A stretch of 64,000 nucleotides of DNA, taken from contig CP051231.1 in the NCBI GenBank assembly GCA_017792405.1, positions 781,826 through 845,825 on the forward strand, written 5' to 3'. Source of the stretch: Oceanicola sp. (GTDB lineage Bacteria > Pseudomonadota > Alphaproteobacteria > Rhodobacterales > Rhodobacteraceae). Positions within the stretch are counted from its first letter, which is position 1; each line of letters begins with the position of its first letter. Positions 1 through 8,900 of the stretch are shown one piece after another. The position numbers and the translations under genes are program-made. The notes under the pieces are model-generated. The model had not been told where the DNA came from. It saw nothing but the letters and a program-made list of their open reading frames with translations, and did not search any database.

Positions 1-272
1 GGCACGTGCACCTCGTGGTCGGTGGCAATGTCGATCGGCGTGAAGGGGAAGCGGGACTTGGCCATGCCGTGGCCCTCGGCCAACGCGGTGGTGCCTTTCA
101 GCAGGCCGGTGCCCATTACGGCAGCGCCGGAGCCGAAGGCGAGGACCGAGCCGAGGAAGCCGCGGCGGGAGACGGCGCGCTCAACCACGCGGTCAAAGTC
201 GTTTTCTTCGGGGCGGGGGAAGTTGACCTCATCCCAGTCGTCGAAGGAGAGGTTGTGCTTTTGGTCTGTCAT
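1..272 (-). CDS. phoX: PhoX-family phosphatase, N-terminal part (cut by window edge)
   Basis: Only the first 90 codons are in the window; the gene runs off the left edge. Residues about 33-60 form a twin-arginine signal (SRRGFLGS followed by an Ala/Gly-rich hydrophobic stretch ending near ALAEG), and the acidic lead-in ending in ENDFDRVVE is typical of PhoX/DUF839 proteins. PhoX enzymes are Tat-exported, Ca/Fe-dependent alkaline phosphatases that release phosphate from organic esters in the periplasm. The start at 272 gives the full Tat leader. A Pho-box-like direct repeat lies about 75 bases upstream, which would fit phosphate-starvation control. The catalytic part is not visible, so the family call rests on the leader and on recognition of the N-terminal style. 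Confidence 0.75.
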   Translation of the reverse strand, partial: MTDQKHNLSFDDWDEVNFPRPEENDFDRVVERAVSRRGFLGSVLAFGSGAAVMGTGLLKGTTALAEGHGMAKSRFPFTPIDIATDHEVHV

Positions 273-345
273 GTGGGGGCTCCCTGGCTAAATGGCTTGG
301 ATGCAAGCGTTCCGGCTTTGCCTAGGCAGTGCTGGAATCGGTTTT

Positions 346-363
346 GTGACCAGAGTGTAACGG
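346..363 (-). promoter_or_regulatory. candidate Pho box upstream of phoX
   Basis: Read on the minus strand the site is CCGTTAC, four bases (ACTC), then TGGTCAC. The family consensus is two CTGTCAT-type heptamers spaced by four bases; each half here matches at four of seven positions. The position, upstream of a phosphatase normally controlled by PhoB, raises its credibility, but the match is modest. Confidence 0.35.
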
Positions 364-439
364 TTGGGTGACGCCGTGCGTGACGCTGGGGAAGGCGGCG
401 GCAGTTTCCCGCCGATCGCCGGTGCACCGTATTGTTGCT

Positions 440-1843
440 TCAGGCCGTGGCAGGCGGCGGGAAGGGGAAGGTGGCGGCGGTCTCGTTGCGGGCAGGGCTG
501 CCGAAGGGGGCAGGCGGCGGCATCAGCAGCGCGGCGGGCGGCTCGGGCAGCTCAGGCTGGCCGGGGCGGGTGCGCAGCAGCAGGCGGCCGCCGGAAAGCT
601 CTGTGCCCAGCGCGGCAGCCTCTGGCCAGAGCGCGGTGTAGGGTGGGCCCAGCAGCAGGGCGCGTGCGGGGCCGGGGGGCAGGCCGCGCCAGAACCAACT
701 GCGCTGTGGGCATTCGCCCTGACGCAACTCAGCATAGAAGGCGCCGGTGATCTCGGCGGCGTGGGGCATGAAAGCGATGATCGCCTCGATCAGGGCAGGG
801 TCGGTGAAGACCTTGGGCCGGAGTTCGAAGGCAATCCGACCGGCGACGCAATCGCGGCGGATGAAGTGATTGGGGTGGTAGCCTTCCAACGCCTTTGTGG
901 TCAGCAGCGAGCAGAAGATATGGCCGAAGGGGGTGGCGGCTTTCATCAGCAGCTCGGGATCCTCCTCCCAGGCGCGGGCAAGCTCCGAGAGATCGCGCCC
1001 TTCGACCTTGCCCTGAAGCGGCTCCCAAGGGCCGAAGCGACGGGGCAGGGCTTGGGGCAGGTGCTCGGCCAAGGCCGAGAGGAAGGCGGCGGCCCGAGAA
1101 GGGTGGAAGGCATTTGCGTCTTCGAAGAAGAAGCTCAGCTCGCCCGGCTGCGGCCGCGCCAGCCTTGCGGCGCTGGCCAGGGGGCCGCTGTCGCGGGCGG
1201 TGACAAAGCGCTCGGCTGCTTCGTCGATCAGCACCGCGTCATGGGTATGGAGTATCGAGGCGAGCAGCACCTCCAGCCGGTCTTGTTGGTGCGCATCGAG
1301 GGTGCCCTCCACGGTCACATGCCACATATGCAGCCGCCCGGCCGCCGCCGCCCGGTGGGCCGGGGGGATCTGACCTGAGGTCAGCAGGCGCGGCCCCTCG
1401 AAGCGGAAGGCCCAGCCCTTGCCTTCGAGGGCGTAGGGAAGGGTGGTCGCGCTGGGGGGCGGGACGGGGGCGGCAAAGTAGAGGCGGAGGGAGGGGCCGA
1501 GGGGCGGGGCGGCCTCGGGCTCGGGTTGCGGAGGCAGCAGGGGGCCGCTCTTGCGGGAGGTCTGGTAGCTGCCGGTCTGCTCATCCACCAGCACCGCCTT
1601 GTGATCGGCAAGGGCGGCATCGAGCAGGGCCTGCAGTCGGTCCAGCGCCTCCGGCGGCGGCGCGCCTTCGATATGGATCTGCCAGAGCTGGCGCCGCGCG
1701 CCGATGACGGCGAGATGCTCGGGCGGAATATCCTCATCCTCCACGCCAAGCGGCCCGTGTCCCACCACCTGCCAGCCAGGCCCGGAGAAGCTGGCAAAGG
1801 GAGCGGCGGCGCGGCGCAGGTAGAGGGAAAGGTCGTAGCTCAC
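440..1843 (-). CDS. uncharacterised 467-residue protein with internal duplication
   Basis: I do not recognise this protein. It has no signal peptide or membrane segment. Two units of about 100 residues repeat in tandem near residues 1-105 and 115-210. Each has a run of the form DRL-x-LL-A-x-L/I (DRLQALLDA, DRLEVLLAS), then DxKAVLVDE or DxAVLIDE, then SGPL. A longer, unrelated C-terminal part (about residues 225-467) contains an HPNHFIRRDC stretch and ends in a proline-rich tail. The start lies 3 bases after the lipB stop, so the two genes are probably co-transcribed and translationally coupled. Nothing in the sequence ties it to lipoate chemistry; the link is only positional. Confidence 0.8.
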   Translation of the reverse strand: MSYDLSLYLRRAAAPFASFSGPGWQVVGHGPLGVEDEDIPPEHLAVIGARRQLWQIHIEGAPPPEALDRLQALLDAALADHKAVLVDEQTGSYQTSRKSGPLLPPQPEPEAAPPLGPSLRLYFAAPVPPPSATTLPYALEGKGWAFRFEGPRLLTSGQIPPAHRAAAAGRLHMWHVTVEGTLDAHQQDRLEVLLASILHTHDAVLIDEAAERFVTARDSGPLASAARLARPQPGELSFFFEDANAFHPSRAAAFLSALAEHLPQALPRRFGPWEPLQGKVEGRDLSELARAWEEDPELLMKAATPFGHIFCSLLTTKALEGYHPNHFIRRDCVAGRIAFELRPKVFTDPALIEAIIAFMPHAAEITGAFYAELRQGECPQRSWFWRGLPPGPARALLLGPPYTALWPEAAALGTELSGGRLLLRTRPGQPELPEPPAALLMPPPAPFGSPARNETAATFPFPPPATA

Positions 1844-1846
1844 GGC

Positions 1847-2494
1847 TCAGCCGAAGGTGGCGATGAACGCACGGTGCAGCGCGAGATCAAGGTCGTCCAT
1901 CGTGACAGGGAGGCCGAGGTCGACGAGGCTGGTGACGCCGTGGCCCTGGATGCCGCAGGGGGTGATGCCGGAGAAATGCTCGAGGTCGGGCTCGAGGTTG
2001 ATCGAGATGCCGTGGAAGCTGACCCAGCGGCGCAGGCGGATGCCGATGGCGGCGATCTTGTCTTCGCGCGGGGAGCCGTCGGGCAGGGGAGCCTTTTCGG
2101 GGCGGGGGATCCAGATGCCCACGCGGCCCTCGCGCCGCTCGCCGGTGACGCCGAATTCGGCGAGGGTGGCAATGATCCACGCCTCAAGCTGGTGGACGAA
2201 GGCGCGCACGTCGCGGCCGCGTTCGGTGAGGTCGAGCATGACATAGGCGACGCGCTGGCCGGGCCCATGATAGGTGTACTGCCCGCCGCGCCCGGTGGCG
2301 TGGACCGGAAAGCGATTGGGGGCGAGCAGGTCGCCCGCATCGGCGGAGGTGCCGGCAGTGTAAAGCGGTGGGTGCTCCACCAGCCAGACGGCCTCGGCGG
2401 CCTCGCCTGAACGGATCGCGGCGACGCGCGTTTCCATCTCGGCCACCGCCGCATCGTAGTCGGTGAGGCCCTTTGATGTGATCCATTCCACCAT
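1847..2494 (-). CDS. lipB: octanoyltransferase LipB
   Basis: LipB moves the octanoyl group from octanoyl-ACP to lipoyl domains of 2-oxoacid dehydrogenases and GcvH, the first step of lipoate assembly, in the cytoplasm. The 215-residue length is normal. The sequence shows the family signatures in order: [12 protein letters not shown] (about residue 69), a [13 protein letters not shown] stretch, the KIAAIG segment with the active-site lysine, and [11 protein letters not shown] with the catalytic cysteine. No Shine-Dalgarno sequence precedes the ATG at 2494, and a sigma70-like promoter is positioned so that the transcript could begin at or next to the start codon. It is followed at 3 bases by the unknown duplicated protein. 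Confidence 0.95.
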   Translation of the reverse strand: MVEWITSKGLTDYDAAVAEMETRVAAIRSGEAAEAVWLVEHPPLYTAGTSADAGDLLAPNRFPVHATGRGGQYTYHGPGQRVAYVMLDLTERGRDVRAFVHQLEAWIIATLAEFGVTGERREGRVGIWIPRPEKAPLPDGSPREDKIAAIGIRLRRWVSFHGISINLEPDLEHFSGITPCGIQGHGVTSLVDLGLPVTMDDLDLALHRAFIATFG

Positions 2495-2500
2495 GGCGCG

Positions 2501-2530
2501 GAGCTAGGCGGGAATCCTTGACAGGTCAAG
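2501..2530 (-). promoter_or_regulatory. candidate lipB promoter overlapped by a palindrome
   Basis: On the minus strand TTGACC (2529-2524) and TAGCTC (2506-2501) are spaced by 17 bases, a sigma70-like arrangement. A transcript starting about seven bases after the -10 would begin at about 2494, the A of the lipB ATG. A perfect palindrome, CTTGAC-AG-GTCAAG at 2517-2530, covers the -35 box and could be an operator. Confidence 0.4.
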
Positions 2531-2681
2531 TGACGTGGGGGGAAGGTGGAGGCAAGACAATTGAGGTCGAGTTGAACGAGTCGCCGGGCCGGAATTTTGG
2601 CCCCGTTTTGCCGGAAGTCATCGTGGGGTCGAGGGGCCCTAAAAGAGTGGCATTGGCTGTCCTGATTTCACGGGGATGGAT

Positions 2682-4391
2682 ATGAAATTTTTGAAGAACC
2701 GGCACATTGTGGCCGCATTAACTGCTGCGTCGGTCGCCATGCCGCCAGCGCAAGCCTCCGCAAATGACGCAGCGGCCCTGATCGGTGGGGCCATCATTGG
2801 CGCCGCCATTGCCAATGGCTCGAAGAACAAGCGCGTAGTGCGGCGGACGACCGGCGGAACCAAGCGCTACAAGAGCAGCGCGAATTCGGCAGCCCGTCAG
2901 GAAAACCGCGAAACGCAGACGGCGCTCAACTATTTCGGCTTCGATGCCGGGGGTGCCGATGGCGTGATGGGGCGGCGCTCGCGCGCGGCGGTCACGGCGT
3001 TTCAGGCGCATCTGGGCTACCCGCCGACCGGGCAGCTCACGGTCTATGAGCGCAACTTCCTGATGTCGGCCTACCACCGCGCCCAGGCGGGCGGCCCTGC
3101 CGTGGCGCAATTGGCGGCCTCCAACCCGCTGGGCATGCGCGGCGTGCTGCTCACGTGGCGCGACGAGGCCGGGGCCGGGATGCCGGGCGTTCAGAGCGCC
3201 GCGGTCTCGCAATGGGGCCTGCCGCCGGTGGTGGCGCAATCCGTGCATGAGATCGCCCGCAGCTCCGACCCGACCGCCGACCAGCTGGTGCAGCGCTCGG
3301 GCTTCATCCAGCTGGCCGACATGAACGGCGATGGCCGGACGGACTATATTCTGGATACCTCGGTTTCGGGCTCGGCCTTCTGGTGCAGCGCTCAGGCCTG
3401 TGCGGTGCGGGTGTTTGCCTCGACGCCGCAGGGCTACGAGCGCAATGACTTTCAGGCCTACAACGTGACGCCAGCGATGTTCAGCTGTCAGCACGGGGTA
3501 TGCTCGAAGTCTGGTGAGGCCGGCACCCAGATGGCGGCGGCTCCGGCAACGACCGCCCCGGCGCTTCCGCAGACCCAGACCGCCTCGGCGCAGGTGTCGC
3601 TTCAGGCGGCCACGCCGGTTGCCCCGGCCCAGCCGGTGGTGCAGGGCGGCGCGCCGGTTGAAGCTGCCGCTGCAACAGGCGGTGCGGCCATGCCGGACTT
3701 CTTTGCCGCCGCGCCGATGGCTGCCTCGCTGGAGTCGCACTGCAACGAGGTTGGTCTGCAGACCTCCACCAATGGCGGCTACATCACCGCCGCAACGCTG
3801 GTTGACGCCGATCAGGCGCTAGGCCAGCAGCTTTGCCTCGCCCGCACCTATGCGATCGCGCAGGGCGAGGAACTGGTGGCCAAGCTGCCGGCTGCCGCGC
3901 AGTCCAGCGTTGGCGAGCAGTGCGAGGGCTTTGGTGCCCTGCTGAAACCGCATGTTGCGGCGGCCTCGGTCAAACCGGCAGATGCGGTGCTTTCCGATGT
4001 CGGAGCCTTCGTGCTGCAGAGCGGCCTGCCGCCCGCGCAGATGGAAAAGACATCGGTGGTCTGCCTCGGCGTCGGCTACAAGATGGATGATCTCGACACC
4101 GCTCTTGGCTCCGCCTTGGTGCTGGTTGCGCTCGGCAAGCAGCCCTACGCCGAGCTGGTCGGCCACCATCTGAGCCAAGGCTACGGCACGCCCGACCGCG
4201 ATGATCTGGCCGGTGTCTGGTACACCCGCGCCATTGATGCGCTCGAGGGCGGAACGGCGGCGGTGTTCAACCCCGGACAGCCCGGACGCACCGAGTTGCT
4301 GCGCAAGGCGGTGATGCTGAAAGGCGGGCAGGGCGCGGCCCAGCCCGAGGAGTCGGTGACGGTGGTTCCGATCTTCAATATCGCCGACTGA
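2682..4391 (+). CDS. exported peptidoglycan-binding-domain protein
   Basis: A 569-residue protein with an N-terminal signal peptide (MKFLKNRHIVAALTAASVA, cleavage near AQASA) and a PG_binding_1 domain at about residues 70-125 (NYFGFDAGGADGVMGRRSR, AVTAFQAHLGYPPTGQ). The rest has no domain I recognise: a region with a cysteine-containing pair (SAFWCSAQACAVRV), an Ala/Pro/Gln-rich linker near residues 280-340, and a helical C-terminal part. The role is probably cell-envelope binding in the periplasm; a hydrolase activity is not evident. An in-frame ATG six bases upstream (2676) is possible, but the GGGGATGG run is better spaced for the ATG at 2682. A strong terminator follows. Confidence 0.8.
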   Translation: MKFLKNRHIVAALTAASVAMPPAQASANDAAALIGGAIIGAAIANGSKNKRVVRRTTGGTKRYKSSANSAARQENRETQTALNYFGFDAGGADGVMGRRSRAAVTAFQAHLGYPPTGQLTVYERNFLMSAYHRAQAGGPAVAQLAASNPLGMRGVLLTWRDEAGAGMPGVQSAAVSQWGLPPVVAQSVHEIARSSDPTADQLVQRSGFIQLADMNGDGRTDYILDTSVSGSAFWCSAQACAVRVFASTPQGYERNDFQAYNVTPAMFSCQHGVCSKSGEAGTQMAAAPATTAPALPQTQTASAQVSLQAATPVAPAQPVVQGGAPVEAAAATGGAAMPDFFAAAPMAASLESHCNEVGLQTSTNGGYITAATLVDADQALGQQLCLARTYAIAQGEELVAKLPAAAQSSVGEQCEGFGALLKPHVAAASVKPADAVLSDVGAFVLQSGLPPAQMEKTSVVCLGVGYKMDDLDTALGSALVLVALGKQPYAELVGHHLSQGYGTPDRDDLAGVWYTRAIDALEGGTAAVFNPGQPGRTELLRKAVMLKGGQGAAQPEESVTVVPIFNIAD

Positions 4392-4424
4392 GACGCCTGA
4401 AGACCGGGCCCGAAAAAAACCTGT

Positions 4425-4465
4425 GCGGGGGGATGAATTTCGCTTTTCATCCCCCCGCGCTTTTT
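4425..4465 (+). terminator. Rho-independent terminator
   Basis: A perfect 13-bp stem (4425-4437 with 4446-4458), an 8-base loop, then GC and five T. It sits 34 bases after the stop of the peptidoglycan-binding protein and ends 30 bases before the tRNA gene. Confidence 0.9.
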
Positions 4466-4494
4466 GTACACACCGCCGCACCAAGCCAAGATGT

Positions 4495-4581
4495 GCGGTC
4501 GTGGCGGAATTGGTAGACGCGCAGCGTTGAGGTCGCTGTGGGGTAACACCCGTGGAAGTTCGAGTCTTCTCGACCGCACCA
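4495..4581 (+). tRNA. tRNA-Leu (anticodon GAG)
   Basis: The 87-base gene folds as a class II tRNA: acceptor stem GCGGTCG with CGACCGC, anticodon loop TTGAGGT inside the AGCG/CGCT stem (anticodon GAG, reading CUC and CUU), a long variable arm starting GTGGGG, and a TTCGAGT T-loop between GAAG and CTTC. The CCA end is encoded (4579-4581). It starts 30 bases after a strong terminator, which leaves no obvious room for its own promoter. Confidence 0.97.
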
Positions 4582-4766
4582 TTCGCTCCCCGAGGTGGGA
4601 GTGATCCTCTCCTAGACAGTCGAATAACAACCCGGCCAGCTCAGGCCCGTTTCGCGGGCGTCGGGGCTGGTTCTTGCTGTGCCTGAAGGCGCTGCACTCT
4701 GCCCGGATAGCGGGCGCGGGGGCGGTTGTGCGTGGGGGCACAGTGGCTCTACTGACCTGTTTTCGG

Positions 4767-4794
4767 AAAAAGTGAACTAAACGGTTTGCTTTTT
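4767..4794 (+). promoter_or_regulatory. imperfect 28-bp palindrome upstream of the RND operon
   Basis: Outer arms AAAAAG (4767-4772) and CTTTTT (4789-4794) and inner arms AAC (4775-4777) and GTT (4784-4786) pair symmetrically around the centre at 4780/4781. The location, 60 bases before the efflux adaptor start, and the AAC...GTT core resemble TetR-family operators in front of RND pumps. No regulator gene is adjacent. Confidence 0.4.
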
Positions 4795-4854
4795 CGCGGG
4801 GAGGGCTTATCTCGGCGCAGATTGACGTCAACTCCGTATCGGAAGCCCTTCTTC

Positions 4855-5901
4855 GTGTCCTATCTCTCCCGCGCTCTGCCCCTCGTGGCGCTGCTCCTCG
4901 CCCTTCCCGTTCATGCCCAGGAGGCCGAAGTGCCTGCCGTGGTGCCCAAGCCGGTGAAGCTGATGACGCTCTCCTCGGAGCCGGTCACGCTGCAGCGGCA
5001 GTTCTTTGGGCAGGTCACGGCGCGGCAGACGGTGGATCTGGCGTTTCAGGTCGGCGGGCAGCTTGAGGTGCTCAATGCCGACGAGGGCACCAGCATGGAG
5101 GCCGGGGCGCTGATCGCGCAGCTCGATCTGGCGGTCTACGAGCGGGCGGTGGCACAGGCGAAGGCGAATTTCGACAAGGCGCAGCGCGATGCGGACCGGC
5201 TGGCCAGCCTGCGCGGGCAGGCGGTGTCGGACGTGTCGGTGCGCGATGCCCAGACCCAGCTGCAACTGGCGCAGATCGCGCTGGACAATGCGCAGGCCGA
5301 TCTGGGCGACGCCTCGCTGCGGGCGCCTTTCGATGCGCTGGTCGCGCGGCGGCTGGTGCCCAACTACCAGACCGTCTCTGCCGGCACGCCGGTGGTGCGG
5401 CTGCATGACGTGTCGGAACTGCGGGTCGACATTCAGGTGCCCGAGGTGCTGTTCCGGCAGGCGGGCGCGGGCGACAACGTGGCCTTCGAGGCCGCGCTGC
5501 CGGGCGATGCCACCCGCTACCCGATGGAGCTGCGCGAGTTCGAGGCCGAAACCTCGAATGTGGGCCAGACCTTCACCATCACGATGGCCTTCACCGAGAG
5601 CCCCGGCGCCTTTGTCTTTCCCGGCGCTTCGGTGACGGTCTACGCCTCGGCGGAGGGCAAGGTGCCCGATGGCATCATCCTGCCCGAGACGGCGCTGGTG
5701 TTTGACCCGGCGGGCGCGGCGGCGGTGATGGTTTTTGCCGATGGCACGGTGCGCCAGACCCCGGTGGAGATCGAGCTGCACGAGGACGGGCGGCTCTACA
5801 TGACCGAGGGGCCGGAGGAGGGCACCCAAATCGTGGTGACCGGGGCCTCGCAGCTCAGCGATGGCCAGCCGGTGCGCCCCTTCACCCGTATCGGGGAGTA
5901 G
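4855..5901 (+). CDS. RND efflux periplasmic adaptor (membrane fusion protein)
   Basis: A 348-residue HlyD/AcrA-type adaptor that bridges the inner-membrane RND pump to an outer-membrane channel. A signal peptide (LSRALPLVALLLALPVHA) is followed by the barrel-sandwich hybrid half (VDLAFQVGGQLEVLNADEG), an Ala/Gln/Asp-rich coiled-coil hairpin at about residues 85-145, the second lipoyl half (LRAPFDALVARRLV) and beta-barrel/membrane-proximal domains. I chose the GTG at 4855 because GGAAG lies nine bases upstream and the signal peptide begins at once; an ATG at 4786 would add 23 residues with no signal character. The pump gene follows after four bases. No outer-membrane partner gene is present. 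Confidence 0.9.
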   Translation: MSYLSRALPLVALLLALPVHAQEAEVPAVVPKPVKLMTLSSEPVTLQRQFFGQVTARQTVDLAFQVGGQLEVLNADEGTSMEAGALIAQLDLAVYERAVAQAKANFDKAQRDADRLASLRGQAVSDVSVRDAQTQLQLAQIALDNAQADLGDASLRAPFDALVARRLVPNYQTVSAGTPVVRLHDVSELRVDIQVPEVLFRQAGAGDNVAFEAALPGDATRYPMELREFEAETSNVGQTFTITMAFTESPGAFVFPGASVTVYASAEGKVPDGIILPETALVFDPAGAAAVMVFADGTVRQTPVEIELHEDGRLYMTEGPEEGTQIVVTGASQLSDGQPVRPFTRIGE

Positions 5902-5905
5902 GCCC

Positions 5906-8900
5906 ATGTCTGTTGCGCGCGCCTCCATCGACCGGGCGCTGATCACCTGGATCCTCATGCTGATCTGCCTGCTGGGCGGCATCTGGGGGTTTGCCACGAT
6001 CGGCCGCCTCGAAGACCCCGCCTTTACCATCAAGAACGCAATCATCATCACGCAATACCCCGGTGCCAGCGCCGAGCAGGTGGCGCGGGAGGTTTCGGAA
6101 CCGCTGGAATCCGAGATCCAGAAGATGGGCGAGATCGACTTTATCACCTCGTCCAACAAGCCGGGCGTGAGCCGGATCTCGGTGAACATCGAGAGCACCT
6201 ATGACGGCACCGAGCTGCCCGCGATCTGGACCAAGCTGCGCAACCGGGTGGAGGATGCGCAGCGCAACCTGCCGCCGGAAGCGGGCACGCCGATCGTGAA
6301 TGACACCTTCGGCGATGTGTTCGGCGTGTTCTACGCGGTCACCGCGCCCGGCTTCACCGATGCCGAGGTGCATGAGATTTCCGAGTTCCTGCGCCGCGAG
6401 CTTCTGGCGGTGGAGGGCGTGGCCGATGTCGCGGTAGCCGGGCTTCCGGCCGAGGCGGTTTATGTGGATGCGCGCACCTCGATCATCACCAACCTCGGCA
6501 TCAGCGCCGAGGCGATTGCCGGCGCCCTCTCCAACACAGACAGCCGCACGCCTGCGGGATCGGTCACCCAGAACGGGCAGGACATTCGCATTCAGGCGCC
6601 CGAGGGCTCGGACACGGTCGATGAAATCGCCAACCTCACCATCGGTGTGGGCGGCGATGTGATCGACCTGCTGGACCTTGCCACGGTGGAGCGCGCGCGG
6701 GTTACCGACCCGACTGAGATCATCCGCTTTCAGGGCGAGGAGGCCTTTACGCTGGGCGTTGCCGGCAAGGCGGACCTGAACATCGTGGAGGTCGGCAAGC
6801 GGGTGGATGTGCGCCTTGCGGAGATCATGCGCGATGTGCCTGCGGGGGTGGAGCTGCACCCGGTCTACCAGCAGCATGTGGTGGTCGATGAGGCCTCCAA
6901 CGCCTTTCTGGTGAACCTCGCCATGTCGGTCGCGATCGTGGTGATCGTGCTGGCGCTCTTCATGGGCTGGAGGGCGGCGGTTGTGGTCGGCGCCACGCTG
7001 CTGCTGACAGTGGTGGGCACCATTTTCCTCATGGCGATCTTCGGGATCGAGATGGAGCGGATTTCGCTCGGTGCCCTCATCATCGCGATGGGGATGCTGG
7101 TCGATAACGCCATCGTAGTGGCCGAGGGGATGCAGGGCGACATGGCGCAGGGCAAAACGGCCCGCGATGCCGCTGAGGACGTGGCCAGCAAAACGCAAAC
7201 ACCGCTTTTGGGCGCGACGGTTATCGGGATCATGGCCTTTGCCGGGATCGGCCTGTCACCCGATGCGACCGGCGAATTCCTGTTCTCGCTCTTTGCCGTC
7301 ATCGGCATCTCGCTGCTGCTGTCGTGGGTGCTGGCGATCACCGCCACGCCGCTCTTGGCGCATTACTTCTTCAAGGTGGGTTCAGGCGAAGGCACCGACC
7401 AATACGGTGGCCCTCTGTTCCGCGCCTATCGGTCGGTGCTGAGCGCCGCGCTCACCCTGCGCCACCTTGTCATTCTGGCGCTGATCGGGATCACGGTGCT
7501 TTGTTTCATCGGCTTCGGGCAGGTGAAGCAGCAGTTCTTCCCCGACAGCAACACGCCGATCTTCTACGTGCACTACAAGTTGCCGCAGGGCTCGAGCATC
7601 CATCAAGTCTCCGAAGACATGGGCGTGCTCGAAGAGTGGCTGCTGGAGCGGGATGACGTGACCTCGGTGGCCACCTTCATCGGCGGCGGGGCGACGCGCT
7701 TCATGCTGACCTACGCGCCGGAAGAGGCTCTGCCGACCTATGGCCACCTGATCATCCGCACCGAGAGCCTTGAGCAGATCCCGCCGCTGCGTGCCGATCT
7801 GGAGACTTTCGGGCGCGGAACGCTGACGGCGGGCGAGTTCCGCACCGAACGGCTGGCCTTCGGCCCCGGCGGCGGCGCACCGATTGCCGCGCGCTTCTCC
7901 GGGCCGGACCCGGTGGTGCTGCGCGATCTTGCCGAGCAGGCCGAGGCCGCGCTCAGGAGCGCATCGGACCAGCTGATGGACCTGCGCACCGACTGGCGCG
8001 AGCGTGAGCTGGTGATCGTGCCGGACTTTGCCGACGAGCGGGCCAAGGCGGCCGGTGTCTCGCGCGAGGATCTGGCGCAGTCGCTTCAGGTCGGCACGGA
8101 TGGCAGCCAGGTGGGCTACTATCGCGAGGGCGACCGGCTGATCCCGATTATCATGCGCTCGGACAGCGCGCAGGGCGAAGGCGCGGCGCATCTGGTCGAC
8201 CTGCCTGTCTATTCCGAGGCGGCGGGCGCCTACATTCCGGTCGCGCAGATCACCGATGGCTTCCACTGGGAGGCGCAGAACACCTTCGTCGTGCGCCGCG
8301 ACCGGGTGCCGACGATCACCGTGCTCGCGGGCGTGCCTGCCGGGGTGAACGCCTCGGGCGTGTTCAACGAGATCCGCGGCGTGATCGAGGAGATCCCGCT
8401 GCCGGAGGGCTACGTGCTGGAGTGGGGCGGTGAATACGAGAACTCCACCGAGGCGCAGGCGAGCCTTGGCAAGCAATTGCCGCTCTCGCTGATCATCATG
8501 GTGCTGATCTCGGTGCTGCTCTTCGGCAAGATCCGCCAGCCGGTGATCATCTGGCTGCTGGTGCCGATGAGCGTGAACGGCGTGGCGATCGGACTGCTCG
8601 GCACTGGCCTGCCGTTCTCTTTCACCGCGCTGCTCGGCCTGCTCTCGCTCTCCGGCATGCTGATTAAGAACGGGATCGTGCTGGTCGAGGAGATCGACCT
8701 CGTGCGCGCCGAGGGCGTGCCCTTCCGCAAGGCGGTGCTGGATGCCTCGACCTCCCGTCTGCGGCCCGTTGTGTTGGCGGCGGCGACGACCATCCTCGGG
8801 ATGATCCCGCTGCTCTCGGATGCCTTCTTTGCCTCGATGGCGGTGACGATCATGGGCGGCCTCGGCTTTGCCTCGATCCTCACCCTCGTGGCGGCGCCGG

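Noticed and set aside
4464..4492. TTGTAC-17-CAAGAT as a promoter of the tRNA gene
   Set aside because: Transcription would start inside the mature tRNA (about 4499), which cannot give a processed 5' end.
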